Assembly (NCBI GenBank): GCA_965278945.1
Contig: OZ257128.1
Location: 3,286,001-3,350,000, forward strand
Reading direction: 5' to 3'
Length of the DNA stretch: 64,000 bases
DNA from: UBA10649 sp965278945
Lineage (GTDB): Bacteria; Actinomycetota; Actinomycetes; S36-B12
Under the pieces are notes generated by a model. The model saw only the letters and a program-made list of their open reading frames with translations. It made no database searches and was not told the origin of the DNA. Made by a program: the position numbers and the translations under genes. Shown one piece after another: positions 42,839 through 51,468 of this stretch (positions are counted from its first letter, which is position 1; the number at the start of each line of letters is the position of its first letter).

Positions 42839-44044
42839 ATGAATCGCGGGCCGATCGCCAAGGATCTTCGCCAACGCAATCGCGCGCGGGTGTTGCGTCA
42901 CGTCCTTCATGCGAAGGAGACCACCAGGGGGCGCATCGCGACCGAGTGCAACATTTCTGCGGCCTCCGCTGCGAATGTTGCGTCCGATCTGATCGAGGAG
43001 GGACTCGTGCGTGAGACGGGGTTGCTGCCCTCCCTTGGCGGCAGGCCCGTCGCGCGACTGTCCATCGATGCTGGGGCCGCCTACTCGATCGGAGTCGACG
43101 TGGGCGAGCAGGGCGTCACCGTTGAGTTGTTCGACCTCCAGTTCAACCGGATCGATCGGGTCTTCGCGGACGTCGCCAGCCGCGCGGTCGATCCTGGACC
43201 TGTCGCGAGGGCAGTGCTGGAGGGCGCCTCAATCCTGCGCTCCCGGCACCCCGAGATCGAAGGCCGACTCCTGGGAGTCGGTCTTGGCCTCCCCGGAGTC
43301 GTCGACCTCGACGACGAGCGCGGACCGGTCATCTACGCGCAGAGTCTTGGATGGCCGCCGGTGCGGCTCGCCGAACTGTTCGACGGCTCGGACTTGAGCA
43401 TTTACGCAGACAACGGTGCGAAGACCCTCACCGTGTCGGAGATGTGGTTCGGGGCTGCTCAAGGCGTGGAACACGGGCTCGTCACCTTGATCGGGCGCGG
43501 CATCGGCATGGGCATCATCAGCGCATCGCGATTGTTCCGTGGAGTGTCGAGCAGCGCCGGCGAGTGGGGGCATACCAAGGTCTCCATCGGCGGCCCGGCC
43601 TGCCAGTGCGGCGGCAACGGCTGCCTCGAGGCGTATGTCGGCGGCGCGGCAATAGGTCGTAGGTGGCGCGGCAGCGGCGGCCGCTTCAGCGGTACTGATG
43701 AGGAGACTCTCGCCGCGCTGATCCGCGAGGTCGACGCCGGCGAGCCGTTGGCGACACGGGTGATGAGCGAGACGCTAGAGATTCTCGGCATCGGGTTGGC
43801 GAATCTGGTCAACCTGTTCAATCCCGAGCGGATCGTCATCGGTGGGTGGGCCGGGCAGGTCATTGCTGCCTCCCGTCTGGCTGAGTTGGACGCCCATGTC
43901 CGAGCAAGTGCCCTCGAGCGGCCGGGTCGCCAGTTCGACCTCGTGCCATGCGTGCTCGGATCCGACTCGATTCCGCTGGGCGCGGCCCTGCTGCCGATCG
44001 AACAGCTCATCGAGGGCAACGTCCACAGTGGGGTCATGGCATGA
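42839..44044 (+). CDS. ROK-family transcriptional regulator
   Basis: 401 residues: an N-terminal winged helix-turn-helix (GRIATECNISAASAANVASD; LIEEGLV) and a ROK kinase-like domain with IGRGIGMGII and the zinc motif GPACQCGGNGCLEAYVGG. The ATP-binding Asp of true sugar kinases is not retained. It likely represses the adjacent GH1/sugar-transporter operon until a sugar or glycoside binds. GGGAGA precedes the ATG. Overlaps the GH1 gene (ATGA). Confidence 0.92.
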   Translation: MNRGPIAKDLRQRNRARVLRHVLHAKETTRGRIATECNISAASAANVASDLIEEGLVRETGLLPSLGGRPVARLSIDAGAAYSIGVDVGEQGVTVELFDLQFNRIDRVFADVASRAVDPGPVARAVLEGASILRSRHPEIEGRLLGVGLGLPGVVDLDDERGPVIYAQSLGWPPVRLAELFDGSDLSIYADNGAKTLTVSEMWFGAAQGVEHGLVTLIGRGIGMGIISASRLFRGVSSSAGEWGHTKVSIGGPACQCGGNGCLEAYVGGAAIGRRWRGSGGRFSGTDEETLAALIREVDAGEPLATRVMSETLEILGIGLANLVNLFNPERIVIGGWAGQVIAASRLAELDAHVRASALERPGRQFDLVPCVLGSDSIPLGAALLPIEQLIEGNVHSGVMA

Positions 44045-45507
44045 GCGGAGTTCAGCCCGGACTTCTCGACCGTTCTGAGCGGCTTCGGATCTTCCCAAGG
44101 GATTTCGCGTGGGGTGCTGCTACGTCCGCGTACCAGATTGAGGGTTCCGTGCGCGAAGACGGCCGCGGGGTCTCGATCTGGGATACCTTCGCACACACGC
44201 CAGGCCGCACCGTCAATGGAGACAGCGGAGACGTGGCTTGCGACCACTACCGCCGCTGGGACTCCGACCTCGAACTCGTGACGGAACTCGGGCTACGCGC
44301 TTACCGAATGTCGCTGTCGTGGTCGCGCCTCCAGCCGCACGGGCAGGGCCTGCTCAACCCCACCGCCGTCGGTCACTACCGCTCAGTGCTCGGGCGGCTC
44401 CGCGACAAAGGTGTGCGGACCTTTGTAACCCTGTACCACTGGGACCTGCCCCAGGACCTCGAGGATGCCGGCGGGTGGCCGGCACGAGTCGTCGCTGAGC
44501 GATTCGCGGCATTCGCCGCCGCCGTCGCCGTCGAACTGGGCGATCTGGCCGACGACTGGATCACAGTCAACGAGCCATGGTGCTCGGCCTTCCTGGGCTA
44601 CGGGTCCGGCAAGCATGCCCCTGGTCGTACCAGTCTCAGTGACGCGGTTGCGGCCGCTCACCACCTCAACGTCGCCAGCGGGCTTGCCATCGCTGCGTTC
44701 AGATCCGAGCGCCCGTTGGCTCGACTGGGCCCGTCCCACATCATCACTGATCTAGCACCAGCCACCGGGCGTACTGAAGACCTGGCCGCCACATTGCGCC
44801 TGGATGCGAACAACAATCAAGTGTTCCTCACCCCGCTACTCGAGGGCAGCTACTCCGAGGATGTCCTCGACCTGTACGCCCGCCACGGACTGGAGTCCGC
44901 GATCGTCGATGGCGACGAGGCGATCATGGCGACTCGCGCAGACTTCCTCGGGATCAACCACTACCACCGGTTGACAGTGCGCGACGATCCCTCCGAGGCC
45001 CTCTCACAGGCGACAACGAGGGCAGCCGAGCCAGCGGCGACCCATCTTGGATGGTCGATCACGCCTGACTCACTGACCAGTGTGCTGCGACGCGTCGCGC
45101 GCATGGCGCCAGGACTCCCCCTCTACGTCACTGAGAACGGAGCTAGCTTCTGCGACTACGTCAACCCGGATGGCCGAGTGGATGACCGCGAGCGAGTCGC
45201 ATACATGGACGGCTACCTGAATGCCGCGGCCGACGCCATCGAGTCAGGCGTCCGCCTTGAGGGCTATTTCGCGTGGTCGCTCATGGACAACTTCGAATGG
45301 GGCGAAGGCTTCAGGCAGCGCTTCGGTCTGTACTACGTCGACTACCGCACTCAGGATCGAATCGCCAAGACGAGTGCGTATTGGTATCGCAACCTGATTG
45401 AACTCCATGCGCGGGTCACCGGTGAGGGTGACCCGCGCATGGAGGTTGCGAAATCACATCCATCAGCTCCAAACCGGGTGGAAGGGAGGCCAACTCTCCC
45501 AGCATAG
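44041..45507 (+). CDS. GH1 beta-glucosidase
   Basis: 488 residues: FAWGAATSAYQIEGS (family signature near residue 22), acid/base Glu in ITVNEPWCSA, nucleophile Glu in LYVTENGASF and YFAWSLMDNFEWGEGF. No signal peptide, so it hydrolyses imported beta-glucosides. It overlaps the ROK stop by four bases; a longer frame from 43948 lies within ROK coding and is rejected. Confidence 0.95.
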   Translation: MSGVQPGLLDRSERLRIFPRDFAWGAATSAYQIEGSVREDGRGVSIWDTFAHTPGRTVNGDSGDVACDHYRRWDSDLELVTELGLRAYRMSLSWSRLQPHGQGLLNPTAVGHYRSVLGRLRDKGVRTFVTLYHWDLPQDLEDAGGWPARVVAERFAAFAAAVAVELGDLADDWITVNEPWCSAFLGYGSGKHAPGRTSLSDAVAAAHHLNVASGLAIAAFRSERPLARLGPSHIITDLAPATGRTEDLAATLRLDANNNQVFLTPLLEGSYSEDVLDLYARHGLESAIVDGDEAIMATRADFLGINHYHRLTVRDDPSEALSQATTRAAEPAATHLGWSITPDSLTSVLRRVARMAPGLPLYVTENGASFCDYVNPDGRVDDRERVAYMDGYLNAAADAIESGVRLEGYFAWSLMDNFEWGEGFRQRFGLYYVDYRTQDRIAKTSAYWYRNLIELHARVTGEGDPRMEVAKSHPSAPNRVEGRPTLPA

Positions 45508-45569
45508 CGCTCCGAACGGAGCGAGCTTCTTGTCCAACGTCGTAAGTCCAACGTCGTAAAGGGGAGATC

Positions 45570-46934
45570 ATGAAGTGGATCGGCAAGCGGGGGCGTGAGG
45601 CGGCCTTGGCCGTCGCGGCCCTCGCCACGGTGGCGCTCGCAGGGTGCTCAAGCAGCACTCAGGGCAGTGGCACCGATCAGAGCAGTAGCGCTGACTCGAC
45701 CAGTAGTAGCAACGCGAGCGCGAGCCCAAGTGACTCGGCCGGCGACCCGGTAACGATCAACTGGTGGCACATTCAAACCGGAGAACCCACGAAGCCAGTC
45801 TGGGACGAGGTCGCCAATGCATACATGGAGCTGCATCCCGACGTCACGATCGTGCAGACCGCCCTCAGTAACGAGGACTACAAGGCGAAGCTGGCCACGG
45901 CCATGCAGGCCGGAGACCCACCGGACATCTTCCACAGTTGGGGTGGAGCGACACTCGCCGACTACGGCAAGGCCAGTCTGATCAAGGACCTGGCAGACAG
46001 TGTCAACGGAGAGTGGGCTGACAGCCTCAGCGCTGCTGCGCTCAACATGAACAGCCAGGACGGGCACGTGTGGGCCGTTCCGTTCAGCCTGTCCGGTGTG
46101 GGGATCTGGTACAACAAGGCGCTCTTCGAGAAGGCCGGAATTACCACGCCCCCCGCGACGTGGCCGGAGTTCATGGACGCGGTCAAGAAGCTGAAGGCCG
46201 CCGGCATCACGCCAATCGCACTCGGCAACAAGGAGAAATGGCCGGGCATGTACTGGTACAGCTACCTGGCGTTGAGGGCTGGCGGGGAAGCGGCCTTCCA
46301 GGCAGCCGTCGACCGGACGGGATCATTCGATAGCCCGGCATTCGTCGAGGCAGGCGCCCGAGTTCAAGAATTGCTCGACGCCGGCGCCTTCCCAGACGGA
46401 TTCCAAGGCCTTGACTACGGTGCCCAGGAGGTCCAGATGGCGACCGGTAAGGCAGCAATGGAACTCATGGGCGACTGGTCGCCGAGTGTCCAGATCGCCA
46501 GTGATCCCGCAAAGAAGGGCCTGGGGGAGGACCTCGGATTCATGGCCTTCCCGACGCTGCCCGACGGCGCGGGCAACGCGGGCGACATGGTCGCCGGGAC
46601 AGGCTCGTACGCGGTGGGAAGCAATGCCCCCGACGCAGCGGTCGACTTCCTCAAGTTCTTCACGAGCCTGGAGAACGAGTCGAAGTATGCATCAAAGGGC
46701 CTGTTCCTCACCGTCGCTAAGGGGTCCGACGCAGCGATCGCCGACCCCAACCTGCAGGCCGTCGAGGAGGCGCTGATCAGCGCTCCCTACCTGCAGAACT
46801 TCGTCGACCAGTTGCTGCCGCCGTCACTGGCAGCCCCATTTGTTGACGCGATCACCGGCCTGTTCGCCGGCACAAGTACGCCTCAGCAGGTGGCGTCGGA
46901 TATCGAGTCCGCCGCGCAGCAGTCGCTCGACTGA
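45570..46934 (+). CDS. Sugar-binding lipoprotein (CUT1 family)
   Basis: 454 residues with a lipoprotein signal (VALAGCSS, Cys at about 27) and a Ser/Thr-rich linker. The rest is an extracellular solute-binding fold of family 1 (INWWHIQTGEP; GDPPDIFHSWGG; TWPEFMDAVKKLKAAGITPIALG). It would capture an oligosaccharide for the two permeases that follow. GGGGAG precedes the ATG. The 3' end is followed by a strong hairpin. Confidence 0.93.
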   Translation: MKWIGKRGREAALAVAALATVALAGCSSSTQGSGTDQSSSADSTSSSNASASPSDSAGDPVTINWWHIQTGEPTKPVWDEVANAYMELHPDVTIVQTALSNEDYKAKLATAMQAGDPPDIFHSWGGATLADYGKASLIKDLADSVNGEWADSLSAAALNMNSQDGHVWAVPFSLSGVGIWYNKALFEKAGITTPPATWPEFMDAVKKLKAAGITPIALGNKEKWPGMYWYSYLALRAGGEAAFQAAVDRTGSFDSPAFVEAGARVQELLDAGAFPDGFQGLDYGAQEVQMATGKAAMELMGDWSPSVQIASDPAKKGLGEDLGFMAFPTLPDGAGNAGDMVAGTGSYAVGSNAPDAAVDFLKFFTSLENESKYASKGLFLTVAKGSDAAIADPNLQAVEEALISAPYLQNFVDQLLPPSLAAPFVDAITGLFAGTSTPQQVASDIESAAQQSLD

Positions 46935-46944
46935 GTGCGGGTCC

Positions 46945-46988
46945 TGGTGATGGGCCGGCCGACCGTTCGTCTGGCCGGCCCATCACCA
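46945..46988 (+). terminator. 16-bp perfect hairpin between the binding-protein and permease genes
   Basis: Arms of 16 bases (46945-46960 and 46973-46988) with a 12-base loop, just after the stop of the binding-protein gene and before the permease start. It can attenuate transcription so that the binding protein is made in excess, or protect its mRNA 3' end. Confidence 0.75.
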
Positions 46989-47009
46989 ACTAAGCGAGAG
47001 GCTCGGAAC

Positions 47010-47966
47010 GTGGCGACATTTCCAGCGCTGATGGTGCGAGAGACACGCGCCTCACGGCCGTCGCAGTCGGTGCGGCTGCGAAAGGCGCTGCTGGTCATCG
47101 CTTTTCTCGCACCCGCGGGCATCCTGTTCTGTGGATTCGTGGTCTACCCGATTGCCCAGGCGCTCAGGCTCGGTCTATACGACTGGAACGGGCTTGGTCC
47201 TCCGCAGGACTTCATCGGCCTGGACAACTTCCGTAGAGCGCTGACCGACTCCACGTTCATCGGCGCGACCGGGCACACGCTGTTCTTCATCGCCGCGGCC
47301 GTGGTCCTTCAGGTGCCCGTGGCTCTGGGACTGGCGCTCCTCGTCAGGCGGAACCTGCCCGGGGGCCGGGTGTTCCGGCTCATCTTCTTCCTGCCGTTCG
47401 TCCTGTCCGACGTAGTCGCGGCCCAGATCTGGAACTTCCTCTACCAGCCCGGCTTCGGAGGCGTAGATGCGCTTCTGACCTCGGCAGTGCCCGGGTACCA
47501 ATCACAAGACTGGCTAGGCAGCAGTCACCTTGTCCTCTGGGCGATCTTCATCGTGTCAACATGGAAGTACCTGGGATTCTCGATGGTCCTATTCATCGCC
47601 GGCTTGAACAAGGTTCCCGCAGAGATCGAAGAGGCCGCGCTGCTTGATGGCGCTTCGGCCACGCAAACCTTCCGCTACATCACCCTACCGATGCTCGGGT
47701 CGACGGTTCGCCTGGTGATCTACCTTGCAGTTCTCGGATCGCTGCAACTGTTCGAGCTCGTGTTCGTGATGACGGGTGGCGGCCCAGCGCATGCGAGCGA
47801 GACGATCACGACATACATGTACAACTACGGATTCAAGACATTCGAGCTTGGATATGGCAACGCCGTGGCAGTAATCCTGTTCCTCGTGTGCTTTAGCTTC
47901 TCACTGGTGTATCAGAGGTTCGTCTTCAACCGAGACTTCTCTACAGAGGACACCGCCCGTGGCTAG
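47010..47966 (+). CDS. Sugar ABC permease 1
   Basis: 318 residues with about six membrane spans and the EAA loop EIEEAALLDGASATQTFRYITLPML. Start GTG 47010 (GAGAGG upstream) is after the hairpin; the longer frame from 46935 would translate through it. It pairs with permease 2. No ATPase gene is in the operon; a shared MsiK-type ATPase elsewhere is usual in actinobacteria (inference). Confidence 0.92.
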   Translation: MATFPALMVRETRASRPSQSVRLRKALLVIAFLAPAGILFCGFVVYPIAQALRLGLYDWNGLGPPQDFIGLDNFRRALTDSTFIGATGHTLFFIAAAVVLQVPVALGLALLVRRNLPGGRVFRLIFFLPFVLSDVVAAQIWNFLYQPGFGGVDALLTSAVPGYQSQDWLGSSHLVLWAIFIVSTWKYLGFSMVLFIAGLNKVPAEIEEAALLDGASATQTFRYITLPMLGSTVRLVIYLAVLGSLQLFELVFVMTGGGPAHASETITTYMYNYGFKTFELGYGNAVAVILFLVCFSFSLVYQRFVFNRDFSTEDTARG

Positions 47967-48828
47967 CGCGGTCGCAATCCCAAGACTTCGCAGCCGCAAG
48001 CGGCGGCTGACTCCAGCACAAGTGGCGCGGCTGGCGCTTGCCGTCGTTGTCAGCCTCTTCGTCATAGCACCGCTAGTGATGGCCGCTGTCGGCGGACTCA
48101 AGACGACCGGGGAGATGTACCTGAATCCGTTGGGGCTGCCGAGCGAGCCTCACTGGGAGAACTACGGATCAATTCTGGGCAATCGGTTCTTCTGGTCCGC
48201 GCTCGTCAACAGCCTCATCGTCACCGCATGCGTCACCGTCGGGGTAATCGTTGTCGCCGCGATGGCTGCCTTCCCATTCGCCCGTATCTCATTTCGAGGG
48301 CGTGAGCTTGCATTCAACTTCTTCATGCTCGGTCTGCTCTTCCCGATGGCCGTCGCCGTTCTGCCGCTGTTCGTCACCCTGCGCGGGCTGCATCTGCTCG
48401 ACAGCCTCGTAGGTGTGATCATCGTGGAGATCGCATTTGCGCTACCTGCGAGCGTCCTCCTGCTACGCAGTTTCTTCATATGGTCCGTACCCCGAGAGGT
48501 CGAGGAGGCGGCCTACATGGACGGCTGCGGATCAGTCAGATTCTTCCTTCGGATCCTGCTGCCGATGAGCCGATCGTCGATAGCAGCCGTAGCCGTCCTG
48601 ACAATGGTCAGCAGTTGGAATGCGTACTTCCTGCCCCTGCTTGTGCTCAACGACCAATCGAAATGGACGCTTCCACTGGGCGTGTCCCAATACCACGGTG
48701 AACACGGGTCCGACTGGCCGTCGATCATGGCGTTCGTGACCTTGTTCATCATCCCCGCTGTCATCTTCTACTTGATCGTGGAGAGGTACCTGATCGCCGG
48801 CCTGACGGCCGGAGCCCTCAAGGGTTAG
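47959..48828 (+). CDS. Sugar ABC permease 2
   Basis: 289 residues, six predicted spans, with the EAA motif VPREVEEAAYMDGCGSVRFF. It overlaps the first permease by 8 bases, starting GTG. It completes the importer with the binding lipoprotein and permease 1. Confidence 0.93.
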   Translation: MASAVAIPRLRSRKRRLTPAQVARLALAVVVSLFVIAPLVMAAVGGLKTTGEMYLNPLGLPSEPHWENYGSILGNRFFWSALVNSLIVTACVTVGVIVVAAMAAFPFARISFRGRELAFNFFMLGLLFPMAVAVLPLFVTLRGLHLLDSLVGVIIVEIAFALPASVLLLRSFFIWSVPREVEEAAYMDGCGSVRFFLRILLPMSRSSIAAVAVLTMVSSWNAYFLPLLVLNDQSKWTLPLGVSQYHGEHGSDWPSIMAFVTLFIIPAVIFYLIVERYLIAGLTAGALKG

Positions 48829-48858
48829 CCCAAGCAGCCACGTCCAAATGGAGGAATC

Positions 48859-49836
48859 GTGCTATTCGACATCCCGCTCGCCGACCTCGAGGCCTTTCGG
48901 CCCGACGTGCTCGAACCGCGAGACTTCGACGAGTTCTGGAGCTCACAGCTCGATATCGCGCGTCGGCACCCGCTGAATGCGGAGTTCACTCCGGTCGAGT
49001 CGAGAGTCACGCACGCGGACATCTTCGACCTAACGTTCGCAGGGCACGGAGGGAACCGTGTCAAGGGATGGCTGCTGGTCCCTCACCACCTCGCCGTCAA
49101 CCCGTCGATGGTCGTCGAGTTCGTGGGCTACGGCGGTGGTCGCGGCTCGGCTCTCGACTGGCTCAGTTTCAGTTGCGCGGGCCACGTGCACATGGTCATG
49201 GATACGCGGGGCCAAGGGGGCGCATGGCGTGGCTCCGACACTTCCGATCTGGGCGAGACCGGCGCGCCGGGTGGCCGCGGGTTTCTCACGCGCGGGATTC
49301 TCAAGGCGGACGAGCATTACTACACCAGACTTTTCGTCGACTCGGCCCGCGCTGTCGAGGCGGCCCGTGCACATCCTGGTGCGACGAATCTGCCGATCGT
49401 CACCACCGGCGGAAGCCAAGGCGGCGGACTCGCTCTTGCATCCGCACATCTTGCGGACAACGTTGCCGGCACGATGCCCGACGTGCCGTTTCCGTCGAAC
49501 TTCGCCCATGCGGTTCGCACGACCCCACTAGCCCCGTACAGCGAGATCATCGAGTACTGCGCGGTGTATCCCGACCGAGTGGAGCGAGTCTTCGAATCCC
49601 TGTCATACGTCGATATCGCCAACCACGTCAAACGCATCGACTGCCCCGCGCTCTTCTCGGTCGGACTGGTCGACGAGATAACTCCGGCATCGACGGTGTA
49701 CTCGGCGTACAACCGCTACGCGGGTCCCAAGGCGATCGAGGTCTATCCGTACAACGGTCATGAAGGAGGAGGCACTCGGCAGTTCGCCCAGAAGCTGGCC
49801 TTCCTTGCAGAGCTACCCGTGGTCCGTGAGGTCTGA
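48859..49836 (+). CDS. Acetylxylan esterase/cephalosporin-C deacetylase family
   Basis: 325 residues of the AXE1 alpha/beta-hydrolase family. The nucleophile serine is in TTGGSQGGGLALA (about residue 180), the acid Asp in GLVDEITP and the histidine in PYNGHEGGG. No signal peptide, so it removes acetyl groups from imported oligosaccharides. GTG start with GGAGG 4-5 bases upstream. It ends the glycoside operon. Confidence 0.93.
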   Translation: MLFDIPLADLEAFRPDVLEPRDFDEFWSSQLDIARRHPLNAEFTPVESRVTHADIFDLTFAGHGGNRVKGWLLVPHHLAVNPSMVVEFVGYGGGRGSALDWLSFSCAGHVHMVMDTRGQGGAWRGSDTSDLGETGAPGGRGFLTRGILKADEHYYTRLFVDSARAVEAARAHPGATNLPIVTTGGSQGGGLALASAHLADNVAGTMPDVPFPSNFAHAVRTTPLAPYSEIIEYCAVYPDRVERVFESLSYVDIANHVKRIDCPALFSVGLVDEITPASTVYSAYNRYAGPKAIEVYPYNGHEGGGTRQFAQKLAFLAELPVVREV

Positions 49837-49942
49837 GCGACGGCCGGTGCCTACTGCAGGTTGGTCTCGCGAACGAGTGCACGTACCTTGACGCATCACC
49901 GTCGTTCGCTCATTTCCGATGCACGAGACGTCCCGGGCGCTT

Positions 49943-50159
49943 CAGTGCCACTTGTCCCGCTGACTTCGGTGCGTCACCTCTATCCGAGCTGGAGAATTTC
50001 GCTCACTTTTGCCGTTGCCGCAACTCTCGTCACTTGTTACTGCGACCACAGGCGCATGCGCAGTGCGTGGGTCCGAGACATACGCTGCCGCAGGCCGTGG
50101 CGGCACCGTTGGCCCGTTCTTCCTGCATCTCAATGCCACTCGGTGCATCTCAGCGCCAC
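49943..50159. repeat. Short repeats resembling an IS21-type end
   Basis: TGCATCTCAATGCCAC (50124-50139) and TGCATCTCAGCGCCAC (50144-50159) are 14/16 identical with a 20-bp period; CAGTGCCACTTG at 49943-49954 shares the GCCAC core. Multiple terminal repeats of this kind occur at ends of IS21-family elements. No istA/istB gene is seen. The stretch 49837-50416 has no convincing gene. Confidence 0.35.
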
Positions 50160-50213
50160 GAAAGGCGTTGCAATCCCTAGATTTCCCTCATGGATAGATG
50201 AGCCGTACGAGAA

Positions 50214-50227
50214 CTCGTAATGCGTAG
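50214..50227 (+). other. 14-bp copy of the tRNA-Thr(CGT) core
   Basis: CTCGTAATGCGTAG is identical and in the same orientation as 4573-4586 in the tRNA 3' half. Neither flank here is tRNA sequence, as in an attP-like site. It lies at the start of the accessory block. Confidence 0.5.
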
Positions 50228-50416
50228 TTCGACCAAATGTGCGTAAGGAGGATTGGAGTTCGATCTGCTTGAATCGCCCTCGCGGTCATGCCTCAACCTG
50301 GAACGATTCCGGAACGATCGGCTCTGCGACAGAGGGACAGCCAGTGCCAAGAGATCCACGCATTCGAGAGGGATTCCGCCGGTCCGCACGGGGCGCCCAG
50401 TTACCTGAACATCTAT

Positions 50417-51190
50417 TTAATCCGTAGGTTCTGGATTCGAGTGCAGGCGCCCCCGCAGTAGGTGAGAAACTGCGGATCGACGTAGTTGGTGTCGAGCCTC
50501 TCTTGACGCCCAGAGCGTGAGGCCGCCGGTGCACAGCAGCACGACCGTAAGCCACGCGAGTCCGGCGGCTACCGCTTCGTTAAGAGGCGCGACGGCATCG
50601 GAATGGGTCGCGGATACGTCGTCCAGGCGAGGCACGATCCACCACCAAGCGATGGCGGATCCGATCAGCGGGAGTAGAACCCAAGCCGTTGCTGTTGCGG
50701 GATTTGGGGGTCGTACGAGCCTTGTGATGGTGGGTGTGCCGGCTGTCGCCTCCTTGCACGAGGTGTGGCGCAGGCGGTACCGCGCGAACGAGACCAGCCA
50801 GATGGAGCAGCAGGTGGCGGCGAGCAGGAGGATGACGGCCGTAATCGCTGCCGTGATGGTGAGCTGGTGTACTGCTTCGGCTCGGTCGCGGCGTGGGAGT
50901 CCGGTGATCGCGGTTAGACGGTAACTGGGTATGAGGAGATTGACTGCCACCCAGCCGGCGGCACCGGTGAGCATCGCGCCCATCGCGAGCGGGTGCATTG
51001 TCGGCCGGCGTGGGAAATGGACGACCATCGAGCGCGGCGCTTCATCGTCAACGGCACGTGTGTCAGCGTCTTCGTCCGCGTCTCGCATCGACCCTGTGCC
51101 GCTTTCGAGGTCGGAGGGCCATTCGTTGGCGACGATGGCGTCCCACTGGTCTTCCTCCTTGGAGTCGAGGGTGAAGTCGTCGCCGATCAT
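50417..51190 (-). CDS. Membrane protein with four predicted helices, unknown function
   Basis: 257 residues. An acidic N-terminal 60 residues (KEEDQWDAIVANEWPSD) is followed by four hydrophobic segments (about 75-95, 108-130, 160-180 and 205-225), giving a small polytopic membrane protein. ATG 51190 overlaps the stop of the small ORF upstream (ATGA), so a much longer frame to 51964 is rejected. It ends the leftward operon. No family recognised. Confidence 0.72.
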   Translation of the reverse strand: MIGDDFTLDSKEEDQWDAIVANEWPSDLESGTGSMRDADEDADTRAVDDEAPRSMVVHFPRRPTMHPLAMGAMLTGAAGWVAVNLLIPSYRLTAITGLPRRDRAEAVHQLTITAAITAVILLLAATCCSIWLVSFARYRLRHTSCKEATAGTPTITRLVRPPNPATATAWVLLPLIGSAIAWWWIVPRLDDVSATHSDAVAPLNEAVAAGLAWLTVVLLCTGGLTLWASREARHQLRRSAVSHLLRGRLHSNPEPTD

Positions 51191-51372
51191 CGAGAGGGTT
51201 TCTCGACTGGGGTGCATCGTCGTCCCGGCAGGGTCGCGATCGCCGCATGATCCTCGGGTTGTTGTGGGCGGCGCAGTGCGAGAGCGAGGATTGCGAGGAT
51301 GACGAGCGGCAGGGCGAGCCCGGCGGTGCAGGTAACTGCGAACGCTAGCGCAATGGCAACGAGGACCGGCAT
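51187..51372 (-). CDS. Small single-span membrane protein
   Basis: 61 residues: a leucine/alanine-rich helix (about 3-33, VLVAIALAFAVTCTAGLALP...ILALAL) and a basic cytosolic tail. AAGGCGGG is 7 bases before the ATG, and it overlaps the next gene by four bases. Unknown function. Confidence 0.62.
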   Translation of the reverse strand: MPVLVAIALAFAVTCTAGLALPLVILAILALALRRPQQPEDHAAIATLPGRRCTPVEKPSR

Positions 51373-51468
51373 CTAACCCGCCTTCGGGCCACGTCGGGAG
51401 TTGGCCGGCCGCACAACGAGAGGCAGAGCAAGGGGTGCGCTGTATGACGGACCCATCTCCATCGTCAT
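51373..51468 (-). CDS. Possible 31-residue coupled ORF
   Basis: MTMEMGPSYSAPLALPLVV and on to PKAG; the ATG overlaps the stop of the upstream secreted-protein gene (ATGA) and its stop abuts the next start. The overlap pattern supports translation, the sequence does not. It could equally be non-coding. Confidence 0.3.
   Translation of the reverse strand: MTMEMGPSYSAPLALPLVVRPANSRRGPKAG

Noticed and set aside
49861..50220. 119-residue plus-strand frame in the junction gap
   Set aside because: No ribosome-binding site, no similarity, and it crosses the repeats.
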